Shown piece after piece: positions 46,586 to 56,655 of a stretch of 64,000 bases of DNA (position 1 is the first letter of the stretch; the number at the start of each line of letters is the position of its first letter). The notes beneath the pieces were generated by a model, which was not told the DNA's origin, searched no databases, and saw nothing but the letters and a program-made list of their open reading frames with translations. The DNA is from Pseudomonas asuensis. GTDB lineage: Bacteria > Pseudomonadota > Gammaproteobacteria > Pseudomonadales > Pseudomonadaceae. Position numbers and translations under genes: made by a program. The DNA lies in NCBI RefSeq assembly GCF_014646755.1, contig NZ_BMNW01000006.1, positions 121,745 to 185,744 of the forward strand, in the 5' to 3' direction.

Positions 46586-49500
46586 ATGGATCAAACGACC
46601 CAGCCTCTTGATCTTGCTCAGTGTGACAGGGAGCCGATCCATATTCCCGGATCGATTCAGCCACACGGAATCCTGCTTGCCGTCGACCCCGACACCCAGA
46701 TTATTCAGCAGGTTGCTGGTGATACCGTACGGTTTTTAACGCGAGCCCCTACTGATCTATTGGAGCAGCCAATCGATACGGTTCTTGGGGCTGAGGCTGG
46801 GGCGTCTCTTCTCTCGCTTAAGGCAGATATGGCGGAGCCCCTTTATCTGGGCTCACTGTCGTTGCCGGGCGTCCGTGACAAACCACTGGACCTGACCGCA
46901 CATATCTGTAATGGCGTACTGTTCCTGGAGCTGGAGCCTTCCTCGGAGCATCTGATTACTGCTGCGCAGAGGGTCGGTGAGATCCGTCGGGTACTTACGG
47001 TCTGGAGTGCTGCAACCAACCTGCAGGCGCTGCTTAAAAGCGCAAGCGAGGAGTTTCGCCGCCTGACCGGATTTGATCGGGTAATGATCTATCGTTTCCT
47101 GGAAGATGAGACAGGACTCGTCGCGTCTGAAGACAAAATCGACAGCCTCGATGCGCTCCTCAATCATCACTATCCCGCCTCGGACATACCCAGGCAGGCA
47201 CGGGCGCTTTATCTTCGAAATCCAATCAGAGTGATAGCTGATGTGGGGTATACGCCTGCTCCGCTCATTCCGATGTTAAACCCTGTGACAGGTCAGCCGT
47301 TGGACATGAGCGGATGCAGCTTGCGCAGCGTTTCGCCAATTCATGTTCAGTACCTCAAAAATCTGAACGTCGTCGCCTCCATGTCCGTTTCGATTGTCGT
47401 AAATGGGCAGCTATGGGGGCTTGTCTCCTGCCACCATACGTCTCCCAGACAAGTCTCCTATGAGATGCGCGAGACATGTAAATTATTAGGGCAGACCCTC
47501 GGCCAACTAATCAAAGCGCATGTAGAGACAGCGATTAGTAATCAGGCGCAGCAGCTGGCCCATGCGCGGGAGGAGTTACTCAAAAGGCTGGCAGGGGTCT
47601 CCGCTGTTGAGGAAAGCATTCAGCGCTACCTGACGGATGTTCAGCACCTTGTTCAGGCAGACGGTGCAGCGTTGCTGCTTCATGGCAAGCTTACCCTACT
47701 GGGTAGTACCCCCTCTGAAGAGCAAGCCCGAGCGCTGATTGAGTGGCTTCTGGAAGCCTCCGTGCCTCCCACCTTTGCGACCAGAAGCCTGGTAGATCAC
47801 TATGAGCCTGCAAAAGCGTATGCCGCACAGGCTAGCGGCCTGCTAGCCGTTGTGATCTCCCATAGCCCTCCGTTTGTCCTGTTGTGGTTCAGGGCCGAAT
47901 ATCTTGAAACCATCAATTGGGCAGGCAACCCTCATAAACCGGCTGAGCCAGGTGCTCTCCCCGGGCAATTAACGCCGCGAAAGTCATTTGAAGATTGGAA
48001 AGAGACGGTTCGCTATCAGGCAAGGCCCTGGTCAGAGGCTGAAATAGATTCAGCGCGCAAGTTTGGGCGAGCGGTTCTTGAACTGCGCATGCAAAACGTG
48101 CTGCAGGGGCTGAACGGGCAGTTGCAAAAAATGTTGGCTGATAAGGAGAGTCTTCTAGCCAGAAAAGACTCGCTGACAAGAGAGGCCCAGGAACATATTC
48201 AGGCGCTGCATAAACGTGAGACCGAACTCAGTGCAATCCTGGAAAACACCAGTGATGGCTATATCTGTACTGATGAAGCTGGCACGGTTACCGCCTGGAA
48301 TCGCAAAGCCGAGGAGATTTTTCTCTGGAGCCGAGAGGAAGCAATTGGCGCGCTGATAGAGGATCTGATTATTCCGGCGGCCATGCGCGAGGCTTACCGG
48401 GAGGATTTAAAAAGCTTCCTGGCCACAGGAGAGAGCAACAATGTGGGGAGTATTGTCGAGCACTCTGCGCTGCGTAAGGATGGCATGCTGATTCCTGTCG
48501 AAATACGTGTCACTGCAGTACAGATCGACAGCCGGACGATCTTTTCTGCCTTTGTGCAAGATATAACCCCGCGTAAGCTTCAGGAAAAAGCGCGTTTGAG
48601 GGATGCCCAAGAGGATGCTCTGACAGGGTTGGCCAACCGACGTGTGATGTATCGCTTTCTCAAGGCCAGGCTGGAGGCGAAACCTACGACGGAGGATCCA
48701 CTTTGGCTTTTGTATCTCGACCTGGATGGGTTTAAACCTATAAACGATACCCTTGGGCATGCGGCTGGCGATCAGATGTTGGTTGAGGTCTCCCACCGTC
48801 TGAAGCAGTGTATGCGTGAGGATGATCTTGTCTCCCGTATTGGCGGCGACGAGTTTGTTATTGTGGCCAATGGTCTGCCAAACCGAGCGTGTATCGATAA
48901 ACTCTGTGAGCGGCTGCTTAAGAGCCTGCGAAAGCCTGTATCAATCAATAAGCATGAGGTGAGTGTAGGGTGCAGCATAGGGATCGTTTCGGCGCCAGAC
49001 GATAGTTCCCAGGCGGATGATCTCTTGCGCTTTGCCGATATAGCCCTTTATGAAGCCAAGGCAGCAGGCCGCAACACATGGCAGTTCTACACTTCACGTA
49101 TGAGCAGCCGTCTGCTGGTGCGGCGGCAAATTGAGACGGATCTCCGGCTTGCACTACGCCGGGATGAGTTGCGCCTGGAATTCCAACCCCGCTATGAAGT
49201 ACGCGGTGGCCGTCTGATGGGGGCTGAAGCGCTCGTACGTTGGCAGCATCCTCTACGCGGCTATCTGAGCCCAGACAGCTTTATATCTATCGCTGAGGAA
49301 ACCGGCCTTATTGTGCCGCTAAGTGATTGGGTATTACGCAAGGCGTGCCTGGAGGCTACTCAGTGGAAGGACTCGGCCTTTGTCTCGGTCAATCTTTCAC
49401 CGATAGAATTCAAACGCAGTGACCTGGTTGCTCGCGTGCAAGCTGCTCTTGAGGAAACCGGGCTTGCCCCTGAGCGATTGGAACTTGAGGTTACTGAAAG

Positions 49501-49861
49501 CGTTATGCTCGATAACACCAACGACGCCTTGGCCATTATGAAAGCGCTAAAAGCCTTGGGTGTTAGATTGTCTATGGATGATTTTGGTACGGGCTACTCA
49601 TCATTAAGTTACATCCATACCTATCCTTTTGACGGTATCAAAATAGACCGTAGCTTTATCTCTGTATTGGACGGTACATCCAGTGGCGAGGCCATTATCG
49701 AGGCCATCATTGGTTTAGGCAGGGCGCTATCACTCACGATTACTGCTGAAGGCGTTGAGACCCAAGAGCAGCTTGAGTTACTGGCTCGGCTCAACTGCCA
49801 TCAGGCCCAAGGGTTTTATTTGGGCCGTCCCATGCAGGGTGATTTGCTTATGATTCATTAG
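46586..49861 (+). CDS. Bacteriophytochrome with PAS-GGDEF-EAL output
   Basis: About 1091 residues. The photosensory core is PAS (biliverdin Cys at 13 in LAQCDREPIHIPGSIQPHG), GAF (YPASDIPRQARALYLRNPIR) and PHY with the tongue motif LTPRKSFEDWKE. A coiled linker, a second PAS (about 545-665), GGDEF and EAL follow. GGDEF is intact at about 752 (RIGGDEFVIV) with an inhibitory-site RxxD (REDD) five residues before it. EAL is intact near 881 (GAEALVRW), with NLSPIEF, EVTES, DDFGTGYSSL and KIDRSFI. It should sense red/far-red light and both make and degrade c-di-GMP. The frame opens at TTG 46580, and ATG 46586 is preferred. No haem oxygenase gene (bphO) is adjacent. Confidence 0.94.
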   Translation: MDQTTQPLDLAQCDREPIHIPGSIQPHGILLAVDPDTQIIQQVAGDTVRFLTRAPTDLLEQPIDTVLGAEAGASLLSLKADMAEPLYLGSLSLPGVRDKPLDLTAHICNGVLFLELEPSSEHLITAAQRVGEIRRVLTVWSAATNLQALLKSASEEFRRLTGFDRVMIYRFLEDETGLVASEDKIDSLDALLNHHYPASDIPRQARALYLRNPIRVIADVGYTPAPLIPMLNPVTGQPLDMSGCSLRSVSPIHVQYLKNLNVVASMSVSIVVNGQLWGLVSCHHTSPRQVSYEMRETCKLLGQTLGQLIKAHVETAISNQAQQLAHAREELLKRLAGVSAVEESIQRYLTDVQHLVQADGAALLLHGKLTLLGSTPSEEQARALIEWLLEASVPPTFATRSLVDHYEPAKAYAAQASGLLAVVISHSPPFVLLWFRAEYLETINWAGNPHKPAEPGALPGQLTPRKSFEDWKETVRYQARPWSEAEIDSARKFGRAVLELRMQNVLQGLNGQLQKMLADKESLLARKDSLTREAQEHIQALHKRETELSAILENTSDGYICTDEAGTVTAWNRKAEEIFLWSREEAIGALIEDLIIPAAMREAYREDLKSFLATGESNNVGSIVEHSALRKDGMLIPVEIRVTAVQIDSRTIFSAFVQDITPRKLQEKARLRDAQEDALTGLANRRVMYRFLKARLEAKPTTEDPLWLLYLDLDGFKPINDTLGHAAGDQMLVEVSHRLKQCMREDDLVSRIGGDEFVIVANGLPNRACIDKLCERLLKSLRKPVSINKHEVSVGCSIGIVSAPDDSSQADDLLRFADIALYEAKAAGRNTWQFYTSRMSSRLLVRRQIETDLRLALRRDELRLEFQPRYEVRGGRLMGAEALVRWQHPLRGYLSPDSFISIAEETGLIVPLSDWVLRKACLEATQWKDSAFVSVNLSPIEFKRSDLVARVQAALEETGLAPERLELEVTESVMLDNTNDALAIMKALKALGVRLSMDDFGTGYSSLSYIHTYPFDGIKIDRSFISVLDGTSSGEAIIEAIIGLGRALSLTITAEGVETQEQLELLARLNCHQAQGFYLGRPMQGDLLMIH

Positions 49862-49882
49862 GATGTGTAGAAACACATCTTT
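49862..49882 (+). terminator. Short hairpin after the phytochrome gene
   Basis: GATGTGT (49862-49868) pairs with ACACATC (49873-49879) around AGAA and is followed by TTT. It is a weak but well-placed rho-independent terminator, immediately after the stop codon. Confidence 0.55.
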
Positions 49883-50039
49883 CCCTATATATCAGGGGTC
49901 ATGCTTAAGATCTAACATGACCTTAAGCGTTTGAAGGCATCCTGATCATAAGGGAAGCAAAGGGTAACTTTGCTTATGCTTGAACAGGGTGGGTTGTCGC
50001 AGCTTTGCCAACAACCCTAAGAAGGCTTGCGAGCCTGCC

Positions 50040-51119
50040 TCACCGCTGTCTGATTGGGGCAGGCAGGGTGACAAGCTTAACGTAGTCATCCCAAAAGGCT
50101 TGTTGATCTATACCAAACACCACCTTGGCTTTCTGAGTACCCATTGGAGGGGTTTTTTCATAACCCAATGATCTTCCATAATCCGGCCCGAAATGGGTGT
50201 CGATGTCTACCCACAAGTCTTTCGATTCGGTTACCAACTCTGGATGTACCAGAAACAGTGCTGGAAGACTGTCCCAGGTAAAACTCTGATAACCAGGGTC
50301 TTTGTCAAACTCTGGGCCTAGTACCGTTTTATACAGGTTTGGAATTGTCCCTTCGGTTGCAACGATACGCTTGTAGACTTCAGCGTTGAAAATGACCTTC
50401 TCACAGACATCGTTGGGAAAAATCACATGCTCTACAGGTGGGCGCAAAACAATCCTTGCCGCCTCTGGATCGAACCACCAGTTGAATTCAGCCGCAGGGG
50501 TGGTGTTGCCAGGTATTTCAATGGCACCTCCCATGTAGACGATACGTTTGATCAGCGGAACGATTTCTGGTGCGCTGCGGATGGCTAAGGCAATATTGGT
50601 CAAAGGGCCTACCGCAAGGATCGTGACTTCATGGGGATGCCGCTTGACGCTTTCGATAATGAACTGGGTTGCTGATTCAGGACGCAGCGTAGTGTGGGAA
50701 GCAAGGCCATCGGGTGGAGGCGTGAGCTGATCAGCTGAAGTTGGCCGTGCGTTTTGGAAGGCACCAGGCCAGCCCGCGCCAAATAGCGCCTGCTCATGTG
50801 GGTACGTGGCAATGTCATGCAACAGCGGGTAGGCTGCGCCCGAATAAACGCCAATCTCGTTTTCTACCCCCATACGCTCGACGGCCTTAAGGGCATCTAC
50901 CTGCTCTTGATCAACCCAGGCGTTACCACTGACCAGCGTCATGCCTAGAAGCTCGATGCGTTTTTGCGCATGCAGTTGCGCCAGCATGATGAAAGCCTGT
51001 CCGTCATCGTTTAGTACGTTGAAATCGGTATCGAAAATCACTTTCTCCGCAGCGTATAAAGGGCTGGCCAAAAGACTAAAGGCCAGGGCTGCGGTGCAGT
51101 ACCTGAAAAATGCTCGCAT
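50040..51119 (-). CDS. Periplasmic nucleoside hydrolase
   Basis: 359 residues. A Sec signal peptide (about 1-23, RYCTAALAFSLLASPLYA, cut after AYA-like site) precedes a ribonucleoside hydrolase fold. The calcium-binding N-terminal motif reads FDTDFNVLNDDGQAF, an expanded version of the usual DTDxGxDD. VGPLTNIALAI and YMGGAIEIPGNTTPAAEFN are conserved active-site regions. It would split nucleosides to base and ribose outside the cytoplasm. It has its own ribosome-binding site (AGAGA) and a terminator separates it from gcd. Confidence 0.88.
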   Translation of the reverse strand: MRAFFRYCTAALAFSLLASPLYAAEKVIFDTDFNVLNDDGQAFIMLAQLHAQKRIELLGMTLVSGNAWVDQEQVDALKAVERMGVENEIGVYSGAAYPLLHDIATYPHEQALFGAGWPGAFQNARPTSADQLTPPPDGLASHTTLRPESATQFIIESVKRHPHEVTILAVGPLTNIALAIRSAPEIVPLIKRIVYMGGAIEIPGNTTPAAEFNWWFDPEAARIVLRPPVEHVIFPNDVCEKVIFNAEVYKRIVATEGTIPNLYKTVLGPEFDKDPGYQSFTWDSLPALFLVHPELVTESKDLWVDIDTHFGPDYGRSLGYEKTPPMGTQKAKVVFGIDQQAFWDDYVKLVTLPAPIRQR

Positions 51120-51278
51120 TGTTGTTATCTCTTGTTGTCATGATTCGGCACGCTGGACCATTAGGTAAGGCGCTTGTGTGCAGGTGCAGGAGTGTGGCCA
51201 AGCATAACGCAGAAACCGGCTGAGCTAATGCTCTGGGCTCATAGGGCGATAGGTGTTTGAGTAATATGAAGTAAAACG

Positions 51279-51310
51279 ACAGAGCCCGGATAAACCTGTC
51301 CGGGCTCTGT
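51279..51310. terminator. Rho-independent terminator after gcd
   Basis: A perfect 12-bp stem, ACAGAGCCCGGA (51279-51290) with TCCGGGCTCTGT (51299-51310), has an eight-base loop. On the minus strand it is followed by CGTTTTAC. It lies 26 bases after the gcd stop. Confidence 0.85.
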
Positions 51311-51336
51311 TAAGGCAAATAACCTGATTACTGCTT

Positions 51337-53739
51337 TTACTTGGAATCAGGCAGGGCGTATGCGATCAGGTAATCGCCCATCTTGGTGCCAAAAGAGCCA
51401 TGACCGCCGGCCATAATGACAATGTACTGCTTGCCATTGGCTTCATAGGTCATGGGGGTCGCCTGGCCACCTGCCGGTAAACGCGCTTCCCAGACCTTGT
51501 CGCCGTTAGTCACATTAAACGCTCGGATATAGTTATCCTGAGTACCGGCAATAAACATCAGGTTACCTGCGGTAGAGATAGGACCGCCCAGCATGGGAAC
51601 GCCAATTTTCAAAGGCGGTAGCTGAAGACCCTGCAAGCTGTCGCGGATGGTACCGATACGCTTACGCCATACTACCTCATGGGTTTTCATATCGACGCCA
51701 GCGACGTAACCCCAGGCAGGCTCCTTACAGGGCAGGCCCAATGGTGAGAGAAAAGCATTGATTTCCACACCAAATGGCGTGCCATATTGAGGTTGAATAC
51801 CGGTTTCGGTGCCAGTCCCTCTCGCGCCTTCCTCCGGCCACATGGGATTACCCGGGCCGCGCGGAATCAGCTTGGAGACAAAGGGCAGCGCCATAGGGTT
51901 CATCAGCGCCACCTGGCGATCAGGGTTAACGGAGATCCCGCCCCACTCGAATACGCCCAGGTTACCCGGGAAAACGAGCGTACCTTGCTCAGAGGGTGGG
52001 GTATATTGCCCCTTATAGCTCAGGCGCTTGAAGATGACGCGACACATCAGCTGGTCGAACATTGTGGCACCCCACATGTTCTTGTCAGTAAGTGTCTGGA
52101 TAGGCGTCAGATTCAGTGCAGAGCGTGGTTGAGTCGGGCTTACCCAGTCACCCTCGGCGGCACCTTGTGGGGCAGGTACCTCAGTGATAGGCACGATAGG
52201 CTTGCCGTCACGACGATCCAGTACGAACAGGTTACCCGCCTTTGTAGGCACATAAATGGCAGGAGCAGTCTCTCCGGATTGTGTCTTTACATCAGCCAGC
52301 GTGGGCTGAGAAGGAACATCCATATCCCATAAGTCATGGCGGGTAGTTTGGTAGGACCAGACCAACTTACCCGTCGAGCCATTCAATGCCACGATCGCGC
52401 TGGCATAGCGTTCCATAAGCGGGGTACGATGACCGCCCCAAATATCCGGGGTTGCGTTGCCTGTTGGTACATAAACCACATCTGCAGCGGCATCATAGGC
52501 CAAAGGCGCCCAGGCATTGGGTGAATTATTTACCAGGGTCTGGCCATCCGTTGGAATGGCATTAGGGTCTTCCGCCCCCGTATCAAAAATCCACTTCAAC
52601 TCACCGGTATTGACGTCGTAGCCACGAATAGCGCCAGAAGGCTCATGGACGGAGAAGTTATCAGTAACCGAGCCTCCAATGATGATGGTCGTCCCGGTTA
52701 CAACAGGCGGGGAGGTAGGCTGCAAACCACCTGGGTAGGTGTAAGGGTGCATCTTCTTGAGATCCAGCTCGCCATTGTCGGCAAACTCACTACAGGGTTG
52801 ACCATTGTCTGCGTTGATAGCAAACAGGCGACCATCATTGACAGGCAGGAGCACCTTGTGTGGACAGCTGGTTTGAGCTGGAGTCTTACCCGCAAGGCTA
52901 GCTGCAAACTCAGTGGTGTTGGCTTGGTCGTAATACGATACGCCACGGCAGGTCAGGTGCTGGTAAGAGGGCTCTGACCTGAGTTTAGGGTCGAATCGCC
53001 ACTTCTCCTTGCCGGTAGCAGGGTCCAACGCGACCAATATCTGGTGCGTGGTACAGATATACATGTTGTCGCCGATCTTGATAGGTGTCAGCTCGTTGGT
53101 GGTTTCGCCCGAGTCATTTTCGGTTCTCGATTCACCGCTGCGAAACGTCCAGGCGACTTGCAAGTCCTTGACGTTATTTTCATTGATCTGATTAAGCGGC
53201 GAATATCGTGTTCCGCTCTGGGTCCGGCCGTAGGCAGGCCAGTCCGCCGGGCTGACACCCTCAACAGGCTGAGCTTGAGCGGGCTGCGCAGAAGCCATGC
53301 TGCCGCTTATTTCCTGCGGATCGTTGAAAATTGAGTACACCAGTACGGCAATAGCCAGCGCCAGTGTTGCAGACAGGAAAGTCTTACTGGCCCTGAGCCC
53401 TGCACCGATCCCGCGCGTCACTCCTGGTATCAAGAGCCAGATACCTAGCAGGCCTAAAATATCCAGGCGTGGCACCAAGGCCCAAAAATCTGTACCCGCT
53501 TCCCAGAGCCCCCATATAAGAGTGGCGAGCATTAATACCGCATAAAGCCAGATTGCAGTAGTAGAGCGACGCGCAAGCAGGACGGCACAAATCAACAGAA
53601 CAATACCGCTGACCACGTAGTAATACGAGCCGCCTAATACTGCAAGCCATGCCCCTCCTATCATTAAAATCAGCGCGAATAGTGCTGTAATAATGACAGT
53701 AAACGTTCTCAATCCAGATCTTGTCGATAAAGTACTCAT
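51337..53739 (-). CDS. gcd: Membrane-bound PQQ-dependent glucose dehydrogenase
   Basis: 800 residues. About five N-terminal membrane helices (1-145) anchor a periplasmic eight-bladed quinoprotein propeller. The start of the catalytic part is DWPAYGRTQSGTRYSPLNQI, with propeller motifs such as NPATGKEKWRFD-like repeats, HDLWDMDVPSQPTL and the C-terminal GGQATPMTYEANGKQYIVIM. It oxidises glucose to gluconolactone in the periplasm and passes electrons to ubiquinone. ATG 53739 is preferred over the TTG one codon earlier. It lies 55 bases downstream of the mutarotase gene and is probably co-transcribed. PQQ synthesis genes are not in the window. Confidence 0.94.
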   Translation of the reverse strand: MSTLSTRSGLRTFTVIITALFALILMIGGAWLAVLGGSYYYVVSGIVLLICAVLLARRSTTAIWLYAVLMLATLIWGLWEAGTDFWALVPRLDILGLLGIWLLIPGVTRGIGAGLRASKTFLSATLALAIAVLVYSIFNDPQEISGSMASAQPAQAQPVEGVSPADWPAYGRTQSGTRYSPLNQINENNVKDLQVAWTFRSGESRTENDSGETTNELTPIKIGDNMYICTTHQILVALDPATGKEKWRFDPKLRSEPSYQHLTCRGVSYYDQANTTEFAASLAGKTPAQTSCPHKVLLPVNDGRLFAINADNGQPCSEFADNGELDLKKMHPYTYPGGLQPTSPPVVTGTTIIIGGSVTDNFSVHEPSGAIRGYDVNTGELKWIFDTGAEDPNAIPTDGQTLVNNSPNAWAPLAYDAAADVVYVPTGNATPDIWGGHRTPLMERYASAIVALNGSTGKLVWSYQTTRHDLWDMDVPSQPTLADVKTQSGETAPAIYVPTKAGNLFVLDRRDGKPIVPITEVPAPQGAAEGDWVSPTQPRSALNLTPIQTLTDKNMWGATMFDQLMCRVIFKRLSYKGQYTPPSEQGTLVFPGNLGVFEWGGISVNPDRQVALMNPMALPFVSKLIPRGPGNPMWPEEGARGTGTETGIQPQYGTPFGVEINAFLSPLGLPCKEPAWGYVAGVDMKTHEVVWRKRIGTIRDSLQGLQLPPLKIGVPMLGGPISTAGNLMFIAGTQDNYIRAFNVTNGDKVWEARLPAGGQATPMTYEANGKQYIVIMAGGHGSFGTKMGDYLIAYALPDSK

Positions 53740-53794
53740 CAACGGTTTCTCTCTTTGTAAGAAGCGTGAATCCTTCAGTTAACTATCAAAGGCG

Positions 53795-54940
53795 TTATTG
53801 GATACCAAAACGGAATACGGTCGAGCTATTAAAGACCTCCCCAGGTTTTAATACCGTACTGGGAAATGCCGGCTGGTTTGGACTGTTTGGGTAATGCTGG
53901 GTTTCAAACGCAAATGCCTCGGTTTGCCGATACACCTTGCCGCCTGTTCCGGCTACGTTCCCTTTAAGAGCGTTGCTGGTGTAAAACTGCAGGCCAGGCT
54001 GTGTCGTCAGGCACTCAAGCGTGCGGCCTGTTTCAGGATCAATGACCTTGGCTGCGAGTTGTAACTCCTTTGGATCAGCGCTTTTGTTCAAGACCCAGTT
54101 ATGGTCGAAGCCATGGGCATAAAGCAGCTGCGGGTCGTTACTGCGAATGTCTTTACCTATGGCCTTGGGTGTACGGAAATCAAACACACTGGCTTCGACA
54201 GGTTGTAAGGTGCCGGTGGGGATAGACTGGGCATCAGTGGGGAGATAATGATCAGCATTGATCTGTACCACTTGGTCTAGTACACCATGAATGCTGTCAG
54301 GGCCGGCCAGATTGAAGTAACTGTGGTTGGTCAGATTAAGGACAGTGCTCTTGTCAGTTTGGGCCTGATAGTCAATCCGAAAAGCATTGTCATTGGAAAG
54401 GCTATAGGTAACGGTGACCTGAAGATTACCCGGAAATCCCTGGTCGCCTTCTGGACTCTCCAGCGTTAGCGCGGCCTTGACGACCGGCCCTTCAGTCATC
54501 AGCGGTGTAACCTGCCAGACGCGCTTGTCATATCCCTTGTTGCCACTGTGCAGCGTATTGGGACCGTCATTTTTTTCTAGTTGATAGGATGCCCCATCAA
54601 GCACGAAGTGTCCCTTGGCGATGCGGTTAGCATAGCGGCCAATCAGCGCGCCGAAGTGGATACCCTCACGCGCATCAACGACTTCATAACCCTTCAGGTC
54701 ATCGTAGCCAAGTACCACGTTGGCACGTTTCCCATCCCGATCAGGCGTAACAATCTCGGTAATGACGCCACCAAAGCTCAGAAAGGAAACGCTGACACCT
54801 TTGTCATTGGTCATGGTGTAGCGAGTCACCGGCTGACCATCCTGTGTGGTCCCATAGGGCGCTTGAATAAGCGTCGATGCCACACCGTATTGGCTACCCA
54901 GTAGGCTTAAAACAATAATAAGTAACCCTGAGGCGCGCAT
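53795..54940 (-). CDS. galM: Secreted aldose 1-epimerase (mutarotase)
   Basis: 381 residues. A signal peptide (about 1-21, [18 protein letters not shown]) precedes a GalM fold. Catalytic and substrate residues are seen in [22 protein letters not shown] (acid His), HGFDHNWVL and the C-terminal [17 protein letters not shown] (base Glu). It interconverts alpha and beta sugar anomers in the periplasm. Placed directly before gcd, it would supply the beta-glucose anomer that glucose dehydrogenase prefers. Confidence 0.93.
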   Translation of the reverse strand: MRASGLLIIVLSLLGSQYGVASTLIQAPYGTTQDGQPVTRYTMTNDKGVSVSFLSFGGVITEIVTPDRDGKRANVVLGYDDLKGYEVVDAREGIHFGALIGRYANRIAKGHFVLDGASYQLEKNDGPNTLHSGNKGYDKRVWQVTPLMTEGPVVKAALTLESPEGDQGFPGNLQVTVTYSLSNDNAFRIDYQAQTDKSTVLNLTNHSYFNLAGPDSIHGVLDQVVQINADHYLPTDAQSIPTGTLQPVEASVFDFRTPKAIGKDIRSNDPQLLYAHGFDHNWVLNKSADPKELQLAAKVIDPETGRTLECLTTQPGLQFYTSNALKGNVAGTGGKVYRQTEAFAFETQHYPNSPNQPAFPSTVLKPGEVFNSSTVFRFGIQ

Positions 54941-55713
54941 GTTTATATACCTACCTAATCCTTGCGATACAGCTCAGAGTCAAAATGTTACAAGTCGTTC
55001 GTTGCTTAAGAGCGATAATTCGGATTTAGAAATTCACGTAAAAGTGTTCTGGAAACTAGTAGGACTAAATATGTGCGAAGGGTAATGTTAGACGACAAAC
55101 AGTGACGAGATTGATCGGGGTTGTTTGGTGGGCTATTTAGCAGAATGTTCAATATCGCTATGCCGTGATCTCCCCATTTTATAGCGATGAGGTCACTGGA
55201 TATAAACAGTTATAATAGTAAGGCTATTATAATTTCATATAGGTGGTCTTTGTTCTGGCTTGATTTAACGCATTGTTTTATTTGTCTAAATCCATTTAGG
55301 CCATCATGAAAAGGTCGCCTGTTTAAGCTAAGGATTAAGCAAAAAGCTCTGCCTGTAAGATAGACAGTTGTCCTTTATAGTAAATCTAATGATTTATAGC
55401 GTTTGAGAGGTTGTTCAGAACAGATCAGCCAGGCAAGCGCTGTGACTTTACAGCACGACACTTATCAGAAGCGCCGCAGGCTGCTAGAAGGGTTTTCATG
55501 AGCCGCCTGGTACAGATATTTAGAAGGCTTATGAGTTCTCTTCAGGCGATTGCTTGGGGGCACATAATCGATCAATGGTTTGCTGCCCCATTCCTGTTAG
55601 GAAAAGGCATCGCCTTCAGGGCGCTAAAGTGCTCTGGCAAGCCATTTTGATGAACTTGCAATTGCTGCTGCGGTTCTACTGAGTCATGCATTCCATGACC
55701 AAGAGAGGCTGAC
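54941..55713. other. AT-rich intergenic region without recognisable gene
   Basis: About 770 bases upstream of both galM (minus strand) and the SDR gene (plus strand). A 79-codon plus-strand frame at 55411-55650 has no family signature. A short perfect inverted repeat lies at 55210-55232. Otherwise nothing supported. Confidence 0.5.
55210..55232. repeat. Perfect AT-rich inverted repeat
   Basis: TTATAATAG and CTATTATAA flank TAAGG. All nine arm bases pair. It could be an operator or a weak hairpin. No family is recognised. Confidence 0.5.
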
Positions 55714-56478
55714 ATGACTCGTTTTACAAACAAGGTAGTGCTTGTAACAGGTGCAGGATCGGGCATTGGCGCTGCAACAGCCAAGCGATTCGCTGAGGAA
55801 GGTGCCAACGTAATATTGGTGGGTAGAACTGCTGAAAAACTTGAGCAGGTGGCTAACTCTCTCCCGGCTGATAGGAGCTACATTAAAACGACCGACGTGT
55901 CGGACCTGAGCCAGGTTGAACAATTGGTCGCCGATGTCGTCCAGAAGTACGGACGCCTGGATGTGCTGGTCAATAACGCAGGCACTGTAGCGGAAGGCAA
56001 GATTACCGAGGCGGATGTGGAAGACTGGCGCAAGGTAATGGCTACCGACCTTGATGGCGTGTTTTATTGCAGCCGATGCTCACTGCCAGAGCTGATCAAG
56101 CACAAAGGCTGTATCGTCAATGTCTCTTCGGTTTCGGGACTGGGCGGTGACTGGGGCATGAGTATCTATAATGCTGCCAAAGGCGCTGTTACCAATTTTA
56201 CTCGGGCACTCGCCATGGATTTTGGCGAGGAGGGCGTTCGGGTCAATGCTGTATGTCCTAGCCTTACTAAAAGCGAATTGACGGAAGACATGCTAGGCAA
56301 CGAGGCGCTTATGGCCAGCTTCAAGGAGCGTATCCCACTGGGGAGACCTGCTGAAGCGGAAGAAGTCGCTGACGTCATCGCCTTTCTGGCCAGCCATGAC
56401 GCTCGGTTCGTAAACGGTGTGAATTTACCTGTGGATGGCGGACTTTCAGCGTCCAATGGTCAACCGAGACAAGCCTGA
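55714..56478 (+). CDS. SDR-family NAD(P)-dependent oxidoreductase
   Basis: 254 residues, classical short-chain dehydrogenase. Cofactor motif VTGAGSGIGAATAKRF near 11-26, NNAG near 88, catalytic Ser in VSSVSGLGG, and Tyr/Lys in YNAAKGAV. The C terminus is FVNGVNLPVDGGLSAS. GAGAGG lies five bases before ATG. The sequence before the catalytic Tyr (LGGDWGMSIYNAAK) resembles SDRs of unknown or broad substrate. No linked pathway genes are seen, so the substrate stays open. Confidence 0.92.
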   Translation: MTRFTNKVVLVTGAGSGIGAATAKRFAEEGANVILVGRTAEKLEQVANSLPADRSYIKTTDVSDLSQVEQLVADVVQKYGRLDVLVNNAGTVAEGKITEADVEDWRKVMATDLDGVFYCSRCSLPELIKHKGCIVNVSSVSGLGGDWGMSIYNAAKGAVTNFTRALAMDFGEEGVRVNAVCPSLTKSELTEDMLGNEALMASFKERIPLGRPAEAEEVADVIAFLASHDARFVNGVNLPVDGGLSASNGQPRQA

Positions 56479-56655
56479 TACAGGGTTCATTGTTGTGCGC
56501 CAGGCGGATATGCCAGTGTCGGTCTAAAGCGAGCGGCACTGGCGATTATTTCCTATCAGGCAGCAGGCATACATTCGATAATAAAACCGGTTCTTATCTC
56601 GCTGGTTCTAGTGTGTGTATGGTCTGAGCCGGACATCAATGCTAAATTTAAGGGT

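Noticed and set aside
55411-55650. 79-codon plus-strand frame upstream of the SDR gene
   Set aside because: No recognisable similarity and poor start context. Treated as non-coding.
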